A stretch of 64,000 nucleotides of DNA from Anopheles merus. Lineage: Eukaryota; Arthropoda; Insecta; Diptera; Culicidae. Position 1 is the stretch's first letter. Every line of letters starts with the position of its first letter. The notes beneath the pieces were generated by a model, which was not told the origin of the DNA, did not search any database, and saw nothing but the letters and a program-made list of their open reading frames with translations. The stretch is from contig NC_054082.1 of assembly GCF_017562075.2 (NCBI RefSeq), positions 30,659,148-30,723,147 of the forward strand, read 5' to 3'. Made by a program: the position numbers and the translations under genes. Of this stretch, positions 45,208 to 57,900 are shown piece by piece.

Positions 45208-48200
45208 GTGTTAATTATTCATTCGTACTCATTTTCATCGCGAAGCAATAATAATTTCTTGCACCGGAATGAAGACGGCAGAAAGCCAACGGGGGGAGGT
45301 GCCGCGATACATTGTGTCGGGGGGGGGGGGGGGGGAGCGTTAGTTCTGTGCATTTCGCCGATACCCCCGGTTTTTGCCCTCCCAAGGGCACACAAAGGCA
45401 AAGGCAATGCTTGGGGTGCCTTAGAGAGGGATTAAAAGGTTGCAATCTTTAATTGCAATCCGGGAGAGAGGGAGAGAGCGAATACAATTAAGCCGCTGCT
45501 GTGACAGGTACGGAGTGTCAGCATGCATCAAAAGCCCGTCCATTTGTAGAACGCGGCGACACACAGCAACGACTTCATTAGACGCTTTGTTGCATGTGCA
45601 TGCCTGTGCCGTTCATTCTTCCACCATCGCAGTGTGTGGTATGGAAAAATTGCATTTTTTCCCCATTTTCCCGTTTTGCAAAAATCTGATTACATTTTGC
45701 GCACGGCAATGGGGGCGCGCGTTAATTGCTTCCCTTAACCGAGGCTTTCGGCTTTCCTGTGGTCGGCTTGTGGCAGACATTGGGGGCCACGCGTCCACCA
45801 GCGCCACGTTGTGACGTCTGTTGACGCGTTTCTGCATCGAACCGGCCACCGTAACGGACCAGAAACACTTTGTAACCATGCCGGTACACGGCCGAGTGTT
45901 TGTGTGTGTGTGTGTGTGTGTGTTAGTAATTATTATCGTTAGTTGTTGCTACCATCGCGGCGCGGCCAGAAATAGGAACCGAGCGATCGCGGAAAAGCCG
46001 CGTGCCCTTCTCGCCCGACCGGTAATGACCTTTTTCGTTGGCCTGGACCCGCTGGGACAGCAGAATAGGAGGACGGCGAGGAAGGCAGGGAGAGGAAAAA
46101 ACGGGGCTATTGCCTGCCGGAGGGAAGCATTTCTTTGCATTCTTTCTGCGCAACACACACACACACACACATTCCGACCCAGAAAAGCAACCAAGACACA
46201 GCGCGACTGTGTGTGTGTGTGTGTGTGTGTATGTAAAATTATGGTGCATTGTGTAGGGCAAACTAACGCTCCTCCGGCTGCCCTCTTTGTCCTCCGCGTA
46301 ACACCATCGCATTTGCATAAGTTCATCGTACATTGAGCCCCTTCCTCCCCCCCCCCCCAATACCCGCGGACATGCACGCACGAGATGGATGTGTGGGCAA
46401 TGGTGTAGGGCCAAGGTGTGTGTGTGTGTGTGTCTGTCTACCGTAGCTCCCGGTTCGGGTGCATCGATGGAACATTTGTTTTGCATACAAATGAACAGCC
46501 AGAAGAGGATGGGGGATAGGAACTCCGCACGCTTCCATTTGGACCCGAGTTCAATTTCCCAGGAACGATCCGCACACCGACCGAGCGATGGGGCGGGTAA
46601 GATTAGGCCCCCTGCCTTTGTGGGAACGGTTGATGGGGGCAACCCAAACCCGAAACTGGGCCATTGCAGGAGAAGCCTAAGGGATACAGAGAATGGTGTT
46701 ACCCTTCCGCTTCTCCGAACCCTTTCTCGCCTTCTGCGGATTGGAATTGGGTTTCGATTTGTCATTCCCGTGCGCCGAAATGACGAAACGTCCGGACCGG
46801 CTCGGCTCGGCCAGTAAAAGCGTATCGGATCGCGCGCGTGTGTACCATCGTAACCTTTCACCAGAATCCCAAATGCATGTCCGGCGACGTAAACACGGCC
46901 GGAGCACTCGAGAAGCGCGGGTGCCACCGTTTGCTTTCTGCTGTTGCTCCTAATGCAAGAACGTCCGTTCCTCGGTGGCGCGCGCCATTACAATGCATCC
47001 AACTCTGGGGCGCTGTGTGTGTGGACTACGAGGATGACTTGCGGGAAAAGCGGTGGGTGGTGGTGATGCTTTTTTCTTTCGCTTCGGTGTGTGCCTTTTA
47101 ACCTTTCGAGAACGACACACTGCCCCACTGTGGTGGGGCGAAGCCCGTCACGCCACAGTTTCGTGTGTGTGAGCCACCCCCGGCAGCAAGCGGGAATGCC
47201 AAAGAGCATCGTTGCGATGATGGCGATGATGATGATGAACCGTGCATGGGGAAACAACACACACGGCCATACGGTGTGTGCTTGGCGCCGTGCAAAGTAG
47301 AACTTGACATAATTGAACCAATCGACATTCGATCGGGTGAAACCTTTCCGGTTGTTTCGTTGGCCGCCGCCGCGTTCGGAGGTGTCGGAAGATTGAGCGC
47401 ATCGAAGCGAAAGCGGGCCCACCACGCCGGACGACCGTACTCCCCCTCCTTGCTAGGCGCGTCATTTCACCACGAAAGCCACAATTTTGCCCGCCCCGTC
47501 TTCCCGCGCTTCTGGAAACACCCCCCCCCCCCTTTCTGGTGTGTATGCGCGTGCGGTCCTCTGGCAAGGGCAACTCGCTGGAAGCACTCTTCACTATTGA
47601 AGTGTCCCGGGGAGGCTTTTCTTGCAGGCATGCTGGCAAAAAGGGACAGGAAGCAGCAAATCCGTCCAGCGCTCCGTCCAAGTTGGTTGGAATATCAAGC
47701 GCCCTAAACCACCCAAACTCCCCCCCCCCCACCCATCATCCGCCGGAGAGTCTCACGGCTTGGTAAATGATGTCATGATGCGATTTGAAATGGGGTTTGA
47801 ATGAGAACGGCGCGCGCCGAGTCTTTTGCAGGTACACTTCCTTCGCTTTGTGTGTCTTCGCTGCGGGCGGATATATTTCCCTGGCCTCACGGTGCCAATA
47901 GTACTTCACACCACCGGAGCCAATCCGGCGCAGGGAGCCCAACCGGGAGCGCGCGCGCTCGCGCTCACTCCAGCACGGTGGACGACTTAGCCTACATGCT
48001 GCTTTTTAGGCCACGTAACGGAAAGTAATCGATCGTTGCTGTACGGGGCCACACAGCACAACAGCCCCCTTTCGGCGCGCACCTTGAACACCGTCGGCCA
48101 TCTCGGGTGTTTGTGTGTGTTTTCCGTGCACACAGTACCCGATGACTCAAGGCCAAGACAAGGGTGCGCTCTCCGGCCAAAAGCAGCAAGGGAGCGAGGA

Positions 48201-51200
48201 AGCCCCTGCTAAGTGACAGCAGGAAGCGAACCCGATCGGAAAGCGATCCCCGCGCATTGATCGCGATTTCTGTGTGGGGCGCACGCGCAGCATGAATCGG
48301 TGTTCTTGTCGTGGGTAAACCATGGGGATGCTGTTATACGGATGTGTGCGGCTTACTGTTTTGGTGTGAAGCGCATGCCACGTCACGATGTTGACGAAGT
48401 TTCTGAACATGTTTTACACATTTGCTGGATATCGATCCCGTGCGCGTCTTGTGTGCGGGAGATTAGTTCCACATTCCACACGCACATAGACACAGAAACC
48501 ACAGATTCCATTTTCTCTCCGTTTGCGGGAAACCCACCACACACACACACACACACACATGCACACATGCAAACCTAGGCTACATAAGTGTGCTAACTGT
48601 TTCTGCTGTGATGGCGCATGTGATGTGGCTAATCTTAAGCCTGGATTGATCGATCGTGTTCGTGTGCGCCTTTCCCACCTGCGGTTCACGCTCGTTCCAA
48701 CAATTCGAAAACGATTGATCTCTTCGCTTTACGTGTTTTGCCCTGGCGAAGAAAAACCGGAACGCCTACCGTAAACAAACACAAGATGTGTGCTTCGGAA
48801 GGGGATGCGGGCCGGGAGTGATGCCTAGGCCCCGGAAAAAGTATGCCCGGCATGGCTGCACTGTGTTGTTCGATCGTAATCGCTTGGCCAAATAGCCAAA
48901 CCGGCTCGTCGATTGCTCAGCGCCGCGCACCGAGCGTTCGTCGCCTTTACCACCACGTTCTGTGTGCAATCGCCAGTTTCGGGTATGATTTCTATTTTCC
49001 TTCCTCTGCTTAGGGGTTTGCAGGCGCTATATTTTGAGATCCGCACAATTAGGCGTCCGATTGTGGTGGTGATTTCTCCTCCACAGGCAACCGAAAAATC
49101 CAGCACACTGATAACGCACCCCAGGGGGAGGGTGGGGGGGAAGGGGGGGGGGGGCGGAAGGCAACAACAAAAAACGCTCCTTCCCATCAAACGCATAAAC
49201 GAGGCGAAATTAAAAGAAAACAGATGCCAATTGGTGCCGATGGTGAAATTTTGATCGGTCGTCCCGAAAATGAATGAGATCGCGCAGACGACGAACCCCT
49301 CCAAAGTACAGGTTGAGCAGGGGAGTAGATGAGTCTGCGGGTGAGAGTGTAAAACCATTGGTTTTGTTGCAGTGTGCTAGGATGCAGGGTCATCGTTTTC
49401 CACCCGATTGAGACCGAACAATAGAAGAGAAGCGGGGGAGAGGGGGGTGGGGGTGAATGTACGCGTGAATGAAAGTGGAATTGCGCTCCGCGTATGATGA
49501 TGACTGCCAGATTTCGGAATCGATTTCCATCTCGTGAAAGATTTCCCCGTCACGATCTCCCGCGCGCCTGGTCGGGATGAAGAAACGAGGGAGCGTGGGG
49601 TGGGTTTGGCGGCAGCCATGGCGGAAAGCTCTTTGTCGTCGGTGTTACTGGGACAAAAGAAACCTCACCGCGACCCCCACCTCCACTCTCTCCTGTCTCT
49701 TGCTCCCACCGTTCCACACTTTCTCAGGCTCACGGTGGAAAATCGTTACTGCTAAGGAGGAGGGGGTGAGCCGACAACAACAACAACAACAAAAGTGTGA
49801 GAAATTAGTGCACAGCCGGCACACACTAGCGTCGTGTCCCATTCAGCTTCACATTCCCATGAAGACTTTTCCCTCCCGTCTCTCCCATCGTAACTGTATG
49901 TATTAAAATCCAATATGCGAATCTGCCGCCGGCTGCTCTGGCATGGCCGGTGGAAAAGCTTTCGGAAAAGATGCACCCAACTTCTCCCCACCCTGCCCAT
50001 CTGCAGCCACAGCCGCGGTCATGGGGCTGTAGTGATTTGAGATTCTTCTCACATTGGCCTTTTGCCTGGCTCCGAAGCGGAGGGTCGATGGGAGGGAAAA
50101 TGCGGCGTTCAGGCAGCGGGGGCAGGTAGAGAGCTTTCGGGCTGGGATTATTATTGAAAATCGTGACCGCGGCTGTGGATAATGGTTTTGGTGCTAGGGG
50201 TCGCGGGGTAATAACGGGAACCTACTTTTCACTTTCGTCGCCTCTCTCCACCACGAGTTTTGCCTCGGCTCACCCGGGGCTTGCAATATGGGGTTATGCA
50301 TTGGAGCAGAAGATGAAGATGGCCGACCTCGTGGCCTCCCCTAGACCTAGCTCCAGAGGTCTAGGAGCCAGGTCGAGGCCAAGGCTTTCCGGAGCTACGG
50401 ACGCAACGCCCCGGCTCTTTCTAACTAATCTTTTAATTTAGGGGCAAATGCTTCCTCCCCCCCTAAACAGGTTCCCCTGAAACAGGGTATGGCTGGGGAA
50501 GGTGATGAAAGTAATGAATTGAAGGCAGCGATGGCCTCATGGCTCATGGCCGTGTTTGCGTGCGCGTGTGTACAAAGAGAAAAGAACACCCGCTTGATCA
50601 ACAATAGCATTTTATTAGCTTGGAAGACCAACAAAACCCAATAAAGTCACTATTTGCAGGGCACACAGCGTTTTCTTTTTCGTTAGTTTACCTGCTTACC
50701 ATCCCCCTGAAACCCCCTGAGCATATGATGATAATCCGATCGGGTTTGATCGTTAATGTGTGTACCAATGCAGCCCGCGCGCACCTGGTACGAGCGGTAA
50801 ACTAACGGTCATTTTAAAACTGTCTGGCCAATGTACGGAGCACAATACCGAACCGAAGGGGGTGAGGAGGGGCAGCAAACACCGGAGTGAACGGGTTCAG
50901 GGCGTGAGTACGGTTGGCTCTGGCGGCCTCTGGCAAACAGGTAACCGGGAGCTAAATTGATGGATTTATGAGAAATGCTTTGCTGTGCACAGTGCCCCGA
51001 TGGGAAGATTTAACTGTTCAATTAGAGATAGAGAGTGCGGGGAGGCAAACAGTAAGGGAATGGTGTGCAGCCGGGGCAGTGTACTTTTGTTTTACTTAAA
51101 GCCTACACCTATTTGATGGGCGCAGTGTTTGAACCGTGAAAGTATCATCATGGGCGATGCAGTTTCAATTATTTCTGGCCACTCTGGCTGGGGATGAGCA

Positions 51201-54200
51201 GAGGTCGAAGATCTCAACCAATGCATCTATTTTCTTCTTGTTCACCCTTTTGGGAAACCATCTGTGCCCGCGCCGGGCACATGATGATGGACCCTATTGA
51301 GCAGCGGGGATGGAGGTAGCAGTAGCAGGTGGTAAAGGTTTGTTGGGAGAGTTCAATTTTGTTTGCCCTCCACCATCCGACCATCAACTATTGGAAAATT
51401 AGGCGTCAAAAATCCTCATTAAAGGGGGTGGAGTTTTGGGTGGGGTTTCAAATCTCCAACGTCCGTTTGTTTGCTGAGCGTAGCGCGTTTTTTTTGTTTG
51501 TTTGTTTACTTGCGTTTTGAAAATTTATAAAATAAGGAGTTTTTTTCTATTTCTCCTTACAGAGGGAAAAAATGGTACGGCTAAGGAAAACAAAACCCCA
51601 ATCGGAAGCGAAAGCTATTTAAATATGGTGCTTTGAAAAGAGGTGTGAACATTTGCAGCGCACAAAAAAGGCCGCTCTTTGCACGCTTGTAAATAAATTG
51701 GTTCCTTTTAAGGGATTTCCCTCCTCTCAACCCAACGAAAGGAAATGCGGTTGCTGTGGTTGTTGCCAATGGTTTCGCTGATTTTTGACGCTTGTGTAAA
51801 GGTCATTGATATTTTCCAAATGGGCAGAAAATTCGGTGTGTTGCCTTTGAGAGGCAGAGAGCGAGTTGCCGCTATCCGATCCTCAACTGTGTGGCTTTTC
51901 TTTTCACACACTGGTTTAACAAAAAATACAAACGAATCGGTGAACGTTTCCTCAACCAACTTCAACGGTGGTCAATGGCAGGCACGCAAACTTTTGCCAA
52001 TTTCCATTGCCAACGACAAGCAGCTGCTTTTGCTGCTGTTTAAAATCTCATTTTCATTCACTCAACTCACCCGCGGGGGGTTTTTTAACACGCGGAATGA
52101 TGGCTTTTATGTGCCCTTCTATTACGGGCATGATTTATTTTACTATCCTATTCTATGCCATCACACACACAAAAAAAACCCCGGACACTTTTGTTTACCT
52201 TGGCTTAATTTGACTTTTCCCCAATGACTGGGTGTGTCGGAGAAGAAGGGAAGAGGTGCAACACAACCAACACAAAAGCATAGCACGGTGGGGCCAATAA
52301 GCCCACACAATAAAACGGGGAAGGTAATGGAACTTTCTTCCTTCGGGCGTGGGTGGCGGCGCAGAATGGAAAGACAATTTTTAACACCTTCCACCACAAA
52401 AGAGAATCCCCCTTTCCTCCTGGCTGGGGCTGCCGGGGATAAAATGACCTCATTTTTTTTTCGTTTGCTGCCGTCAATCGAAAGTCATAAAACCATTTTT
52501 GTTCCCAGCACAGCAGGGGGGGCAGTACGGGTACGGGGGAGAGTAATGATGGCCGAAAAGTTTATTCCTTTTGTACTGCCAAATTACAGTGACCAAGAGG
52601 AAGCAGCTGGGCACGGCCATAGAAGCGTAAATCGAGCGTAGCAAAAAAAAGTACAAGCCTCTGTTGCGCTCGGTGCTTCTTGCGCACACAATTTAGATCG
52701 GGCGTACCACTTTCACCACTTTCGTTCGGCACCGGCACTGTGGTATTTGTCACCAATTTCTGCCAATGGTTATGGTTGATGCTGCCAATGGCCACTCGCG
52801 GGTCCTAGGCAGCCTGGCGTTTAACTGGCGGGGAGGAGGCGCACATTCAATTTTGCATTCAGCGTTTTGCCTTTGTGACCCAGTTCTTTGTTTTGTGTCG
52901 CTCGGTTTGAACCCGATTCCATTCAGTCCCGGTTTGGATGAGTTGTGGGTAGGAGAAGGAGACAGGAGTAGCAAGGGGCAACCCTTCTGTGCTGCCAGAG
53001 GGTTGTAAACGGTAGAGAGCTAACCAGAGGGCCCAGCTAACTTCCTTTCCCGCGGTGCGCGATGGCGAATCTCGGATACCGTGGATCGATACAAACTGGT
53101 TTGACGGTTTGCGAGGGATGGTTTTCTCTTGTTTGTTTGTTTATTGCTTCCTTCGTGCAAAGGAAGCTGCGCCGATAGGAGAAAAGAGCGTGCAGCTGAT
53201 ATGCTGTTTTATGTTAGAACCTGTTTTTTTTTAATTTTTTCTACATAAAATTAGCCATGCCTGCAAGCTGTTGGTACCACCAAGTGACACAGTGAGCATG
53301 ATGAATACAATGCCGCTAAAACAGTACGACAGGCTATGAAACGATTATTGCACAACGAAAAACGGGAATGATTTACCATAACAAGAAGTAAAAGAACATT
53401 CCCTTCTTCTTCCCCAGCAGCAGCAGCAGCAGCAGCATCTTCGGGAGCGGGGCCATCGCACTCGCGTTACATTATTCTGGGTTGAATGTACGAAAATACA
53501 TTTCCCTCGAAGCTTCGTCATCAAACCCCGGCAGCCGTTTGATGTGAGACGAATGAAGCCCTAGCACAAAAAAACGAGAAAACCCCAAATTCAACCCCCC
53601 CCCCCCCCCTTGCAAATGGAGGAAACATTCGGAGCAATTTCCAGAACAGAGCAACCGTGAAGTGTCTCCTCGGCCCTACACTCTCTCGCAGCAGTACAAC
53701 CGACTTTGCTTTTCCGCTTTGTAAAAGCAAGAGCAACGGGATGATGGGGAAAGTTGGGGGTGGTCTTGTGCACTGGCGTTAACAACGCCGCGGAAAAAGC
53801 GTGATTACACTTGACGGTTAATCTATTTTTAATTGGAACGCACGTTTGGCAGGGTGGGCGTTTTGTGTTGCAAGGCCCGTGGCGCGTAATGGCAACATAA
53901 TGACAACGTTAGACAGAGCCAGAACAGAAGTTTCCTGTTAATATTATCATCAGGGTGTGCGGGTTGCTAACGCATCACCCACGCAGCCAGCCACCCCCGG
54001 TCGCTCGCGCGCCTGCTACTTCGTTATAGGAGATTAGCCCGACGTTGATCCTCGTTTGCATCCTCTTTGTGTGTGGATTTATGTTTTTGTTTTGTACTAT
54101 TGTGATCCCCCTCCCCCTTGATGTAAGCTTAATGCTGTAATGCTTTTCGTTTTGCCGAATGCACAGTTATGTTGAGTCGTGGGCTTTTTTTTCTTGGCTC

Positions 54201-54900
54201 GGTACCTTGGAGTTTTGGAACGGGTAGGAGGAAAATATCTACGCTGCGAGCGGCCGGGAGTGAACACACAGCCTCCTCCTTCCCTACCGAGATATGGAAC
54301 AAGTGCGTGGCGTCGACGATCCATTCCAGTAGGGGCTGTGTGGCATTTCCCGCGTTCCTTCCCCGGGCGTTGGAATGGGGGAGGGGGTTTGCGGCCGGCA
54401 GACGCGAACGGAAGTAGTTTATTTATTCATTTGTTTGTTCACCTTAATCTGCTCCACAGAGAGCGAGAGAGAGCGGTATGTGGAAAGGCATGGGCTGAGG
54501 ACCATGCTATTTGGAGGCCTTTTTTTAAGGTTTCTCTGTGGGAAACAAGCTTTGGGTTGCAACTTTATCTTTACATATTTTTTTTCGGTTTTATGTTTGC
54601 CTCTGTAAACGGCAAACAAATGCGGTGCCGCTAATGAACGCAATAAACAAATCCCGATGCAGTTTGCTGTGGTGGTCCGTATTGCACCCCGAATGTTTAA
54701 TGGTGCATTTTTCATGGATCGTGTGATGAAAACCAAAGAGAAATAACCGAGCCTGCTCCTTCCTCTTCCTATATGCCCGTTTGTGAGTGTGTGTGTGTAA
54801 TAATAGCTTTAGCTAGGTTGCTCCACACACACAGCAAAAAACGGTTAAAAAATAAAGCACCTCCAGTTGGCATGCTATACTAGGCCCAATTTTAAATTAT
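45208..54900. other. Non-coding stretch, simple-repeat-rich
   Basis: I found no coding exon or RNA gene that I can support. It includes GT/CA microsatellites (about 45900-45922, 46152-46170, 46209-46230, 46418-46433, 48538-48559), G or C homopolymer runs (45321-45335, 49135-49154, 53597-53610) and a (GCA)n run near 53417-53435. A perfect hairpin at 50333-50380 is listed separately. Probably intronic or intergenic DNA upstream of the PAN-ZP gene. Confidence 0.4.
50333..50380. repeat. Perfect inverted repeat / hairpin
   Basis: CCTAGACCT at 50340-50348 and AGGTCTAGG at 50357-50365 pair perfectly (9 bp) around an 8-base loop. Further out GGCCTC (50333-50338) pairs with GAGGCC (50375-50380), with a one-base versus nine-base internal bulge. 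It is too asymmetric for a typical microRNA precursor. Function unknown. Confidence 0.6.
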
Positions 54901-57900
54901 TTCATTACCGGTAACGGGTGTTTCGGGCATCGTTCGGACCTCGGGAGCAGCCGGGTAGAATCGTTCCAGGGCAGGCTGGAAAATGGTGCGAAGGAAAGCG
55001 GTTGCCGTTTTCCGATTCTGATCTATTGCCTTTGGGGTTTGAAAACGTTTGGCTTTGGGCTGAGATCGATGTTTTTTGTTGCTGTGTATTCTCCTTTGCA
55101 CTCCGTTTCTGTGTGTGTGTGTGTGGCTTACAGAACTGTGCTGGATGGAGCGCTTGTAGTTATTGGTAGTTCGCGAGATGATTCCCTCCCGGTGGTTGCG
55201 CTGTACATTTTTCGCCCCTTTTCGCCCGATTTTTTTTTTGTGCAAGGTTGCGGAGCGTCTAGAGCAACAACACACACACACACACCGGATGGATGGGGAG
55301 CATATTCTATTCTGTTCATCTTATAAAAGCATAACAACAACCATCACAAAACACCCAATTTCGACAGCAGAGGGCGTGCATAGAAGGCAAAAACAGCAAA
55401 GCCTAAAAATAAACCATCGTTACGCAGACCAGATACGCGTGATCGGGCAGGTTTTGTACCGATTCCAATTAACGAGCCTCCGTTTTGGGGTGGGTGGGCC
55501 TGTGTGGTGAAGTGGCTTAGAACGCCACCGTAGTCCCGGGGCTCGGGATCTTCGGGATCGGGTTAGGAAAGTATGCAGCCTCCACGGGGCTGAATGATGG
55601 CGAGAGTGGTGGCTTCGGGCACCTAGAATTCAATTCGCCCCAAAACTTACCAACACCGCTCCTTTCCGTGGGGTGAGGCGGGCGCCCGCGCTATCGATTC
55701 GATGCGTTTGGTATGGATTCGAACGAAACGTGCTCTTCAGCTTCACGTCGGTATGCTGCGGTGGTTCATCGAACCGTCCTCTTTTCGAAGGGGGTGTGGT
55801 GGTTTGGTAAATGTCTTCCACCCGGGAGGCTCAATCTTGTGTATCGATCGGTCCAGCAACTCGTGTGCTCGAGCTACGTTTTCGACCGTGTGCTGTCGTT
55901 TTCAATTAAAACGGTGTACAAAAAAAAAAAGAAGGAAGAAACAAAACTGCACCTCTATCTAATTGAGAGAATCTCACGATTTCAGCCAACCGTGTCCCGG
56001 TAGTTCCATTCTCAACGGGCATCTACGGGCGATGACACGGCCATTGCGCATCGCGGGAGTTCACGCGGGAGGGTCGCACGTAAATTTTTCGTTCCATTTT
56101 TAAATTGATTCTTTCAGGAACGTTGAAGTTTTTTTTCTTCTCAATCTTTACCCCTCATTTCCAGCCTTCTCCGTTCTCCCCCCCAGTAAGCGTTCTTTAT
56201 TTGCCGGATCATTTCCTGTGCGCGGGAAAATACTTCATCCGCGCGGCCTTGGAGTCGGCGGCGACCCTGAAGCTACTGGGTGAGCGCAGCATTCTGTGGA
56301 CTTATTATTCCACAATTCGTCACCGTTACGGTGTTGGGTATTAAGAGCCCCCCCATTTTGGAACGTACATCGGGGGCTAGGGCTCTTCGTTTTCTATAAT
56401 TAAACGCGTGAGGAAAGCAGATTTGAAGATTGGTTGCTTGCGTGCATTTTTTGCTGTCGTTGGGACGCTGTCATCACCCGGATGATGGGATACAGCGGAG
56501 CACCTCTTGCAAAGGTGTTTCGCCTAAATTAATGAAGTTATCTTGAACGGGCCCTTACATTGAGGCTACAGCAGCGTTGGCCCATTGGTAAGATGAACGA
56601 AGAAAGGAAGAAAGGTCTATCCCATCGACCCGGGACCGGGTATCTTATTTTGGGATTTGTTTACATTTTGTTGGTCAAACAGTGGTGGAACTTGGGAAAA
56701 ACTAACACCCAATGCCGGGAGCGAAAGTTAGTCCACAGCGGCACGCCCAAGAGTCAGCTTTAATCTCTCGGGGCCCAGACTTCTCAGCCTCGTCGCAGTG
56801 TCCCGGCTGGGGTCGAAGATAAAAGTTATAAGTCGTCGTCTAGTTTGTAAAGAAATTCTACGTCCTCCTTATTTGCATTACCGTCTTGACTCGGTACCTT
56901 CCACCACCAAGGGGACATCTCAATCGAACCGTTCTGTTGGCGGTTTAAGTTTGTTTAGGGTCTTCTCTTATCCCCGATATCGTCTTATCTCGGGATGCTC
57001 TCAGGCGAAAAACTGTTTACATCCTTCACTCCTGGGAAACTTAACATCCTGTAGTACTGGTGTTTTTTTTTGTTGGTGGTAAAAGAAACGTGAGCCACAT
57101 ATACGCCGATGAAGGGATACCATTGTTCATCGCTGCGCTATTAGATACGCTTAATCAGTGCGTATCGTGTGAAGCGTGTTTCGAAGGAGAAGGACCCATC
57201 CGACTCGCAACATGTGCGCTGCAGCAACGAAGCGTACAGGATAATTGAAAGCATTAAAACGAGCGATAAAACAAATTAAACAAAACTTTATCGCCTGCCC
57301 CGTAAAAAGCGGTGGCGGTGTAAAACATTTAACCATTGTTCGTTCCATCGTCAGCCGCCCGTCAGCATTATTCATCATGATGTGTGGCCATCGTAGCACG
57401 AATGTGTCGCTTCTACAAAGGCGCACTTCCCGGCCACAGCACAGGGTGGACGTGATAACAAAAAGAGGTGAGAGAGAGAGGAAAAAACGAGACCAACTCC
57501 TTTTTCGTCCCAATTGTTGGTCGTCATTCGGGCTGAAATGTCTGCCGGTGGTATGTAATGGGTTATTTTACGCCCCTGCCAGCAGCAGCAGCAGCACAAA
57601 AGGGTTTCTCCACCACACAAATAAAGAAGGTGGAAAATGATGGTTCAGTTTTATTTGAGCTCGACGGACACGGGCCTCATCCGTCGTCCTCCGCCTGATC
57701 GGTCCGATTTGCTCGGTGTGCTTTCAATGGGGCCACAGGACCACCGTACGAGTGTGAGCTTTTTTTTTTGCACAAACGTTTACCAAGCAGGAGGATGGTA
57801 GTGTGTGGTTGGGTGGTAGGGAAGAAGCTTGTACAGCGGTCGATTTTCCGCTAAATTAAATTTATCACTTCCAATCCTGATGGTTACTATCTTAATGCTG

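Noticed and set aside
45923..46927. 334-codon minus-strand frame
   Set aside because: Composed of basic/Gly-rich text with embedded microsatellite translations (His-Thr, Cys-Val); several overlapping frames in the same place are equally open, as expected in GC-richer non-coding DNA.
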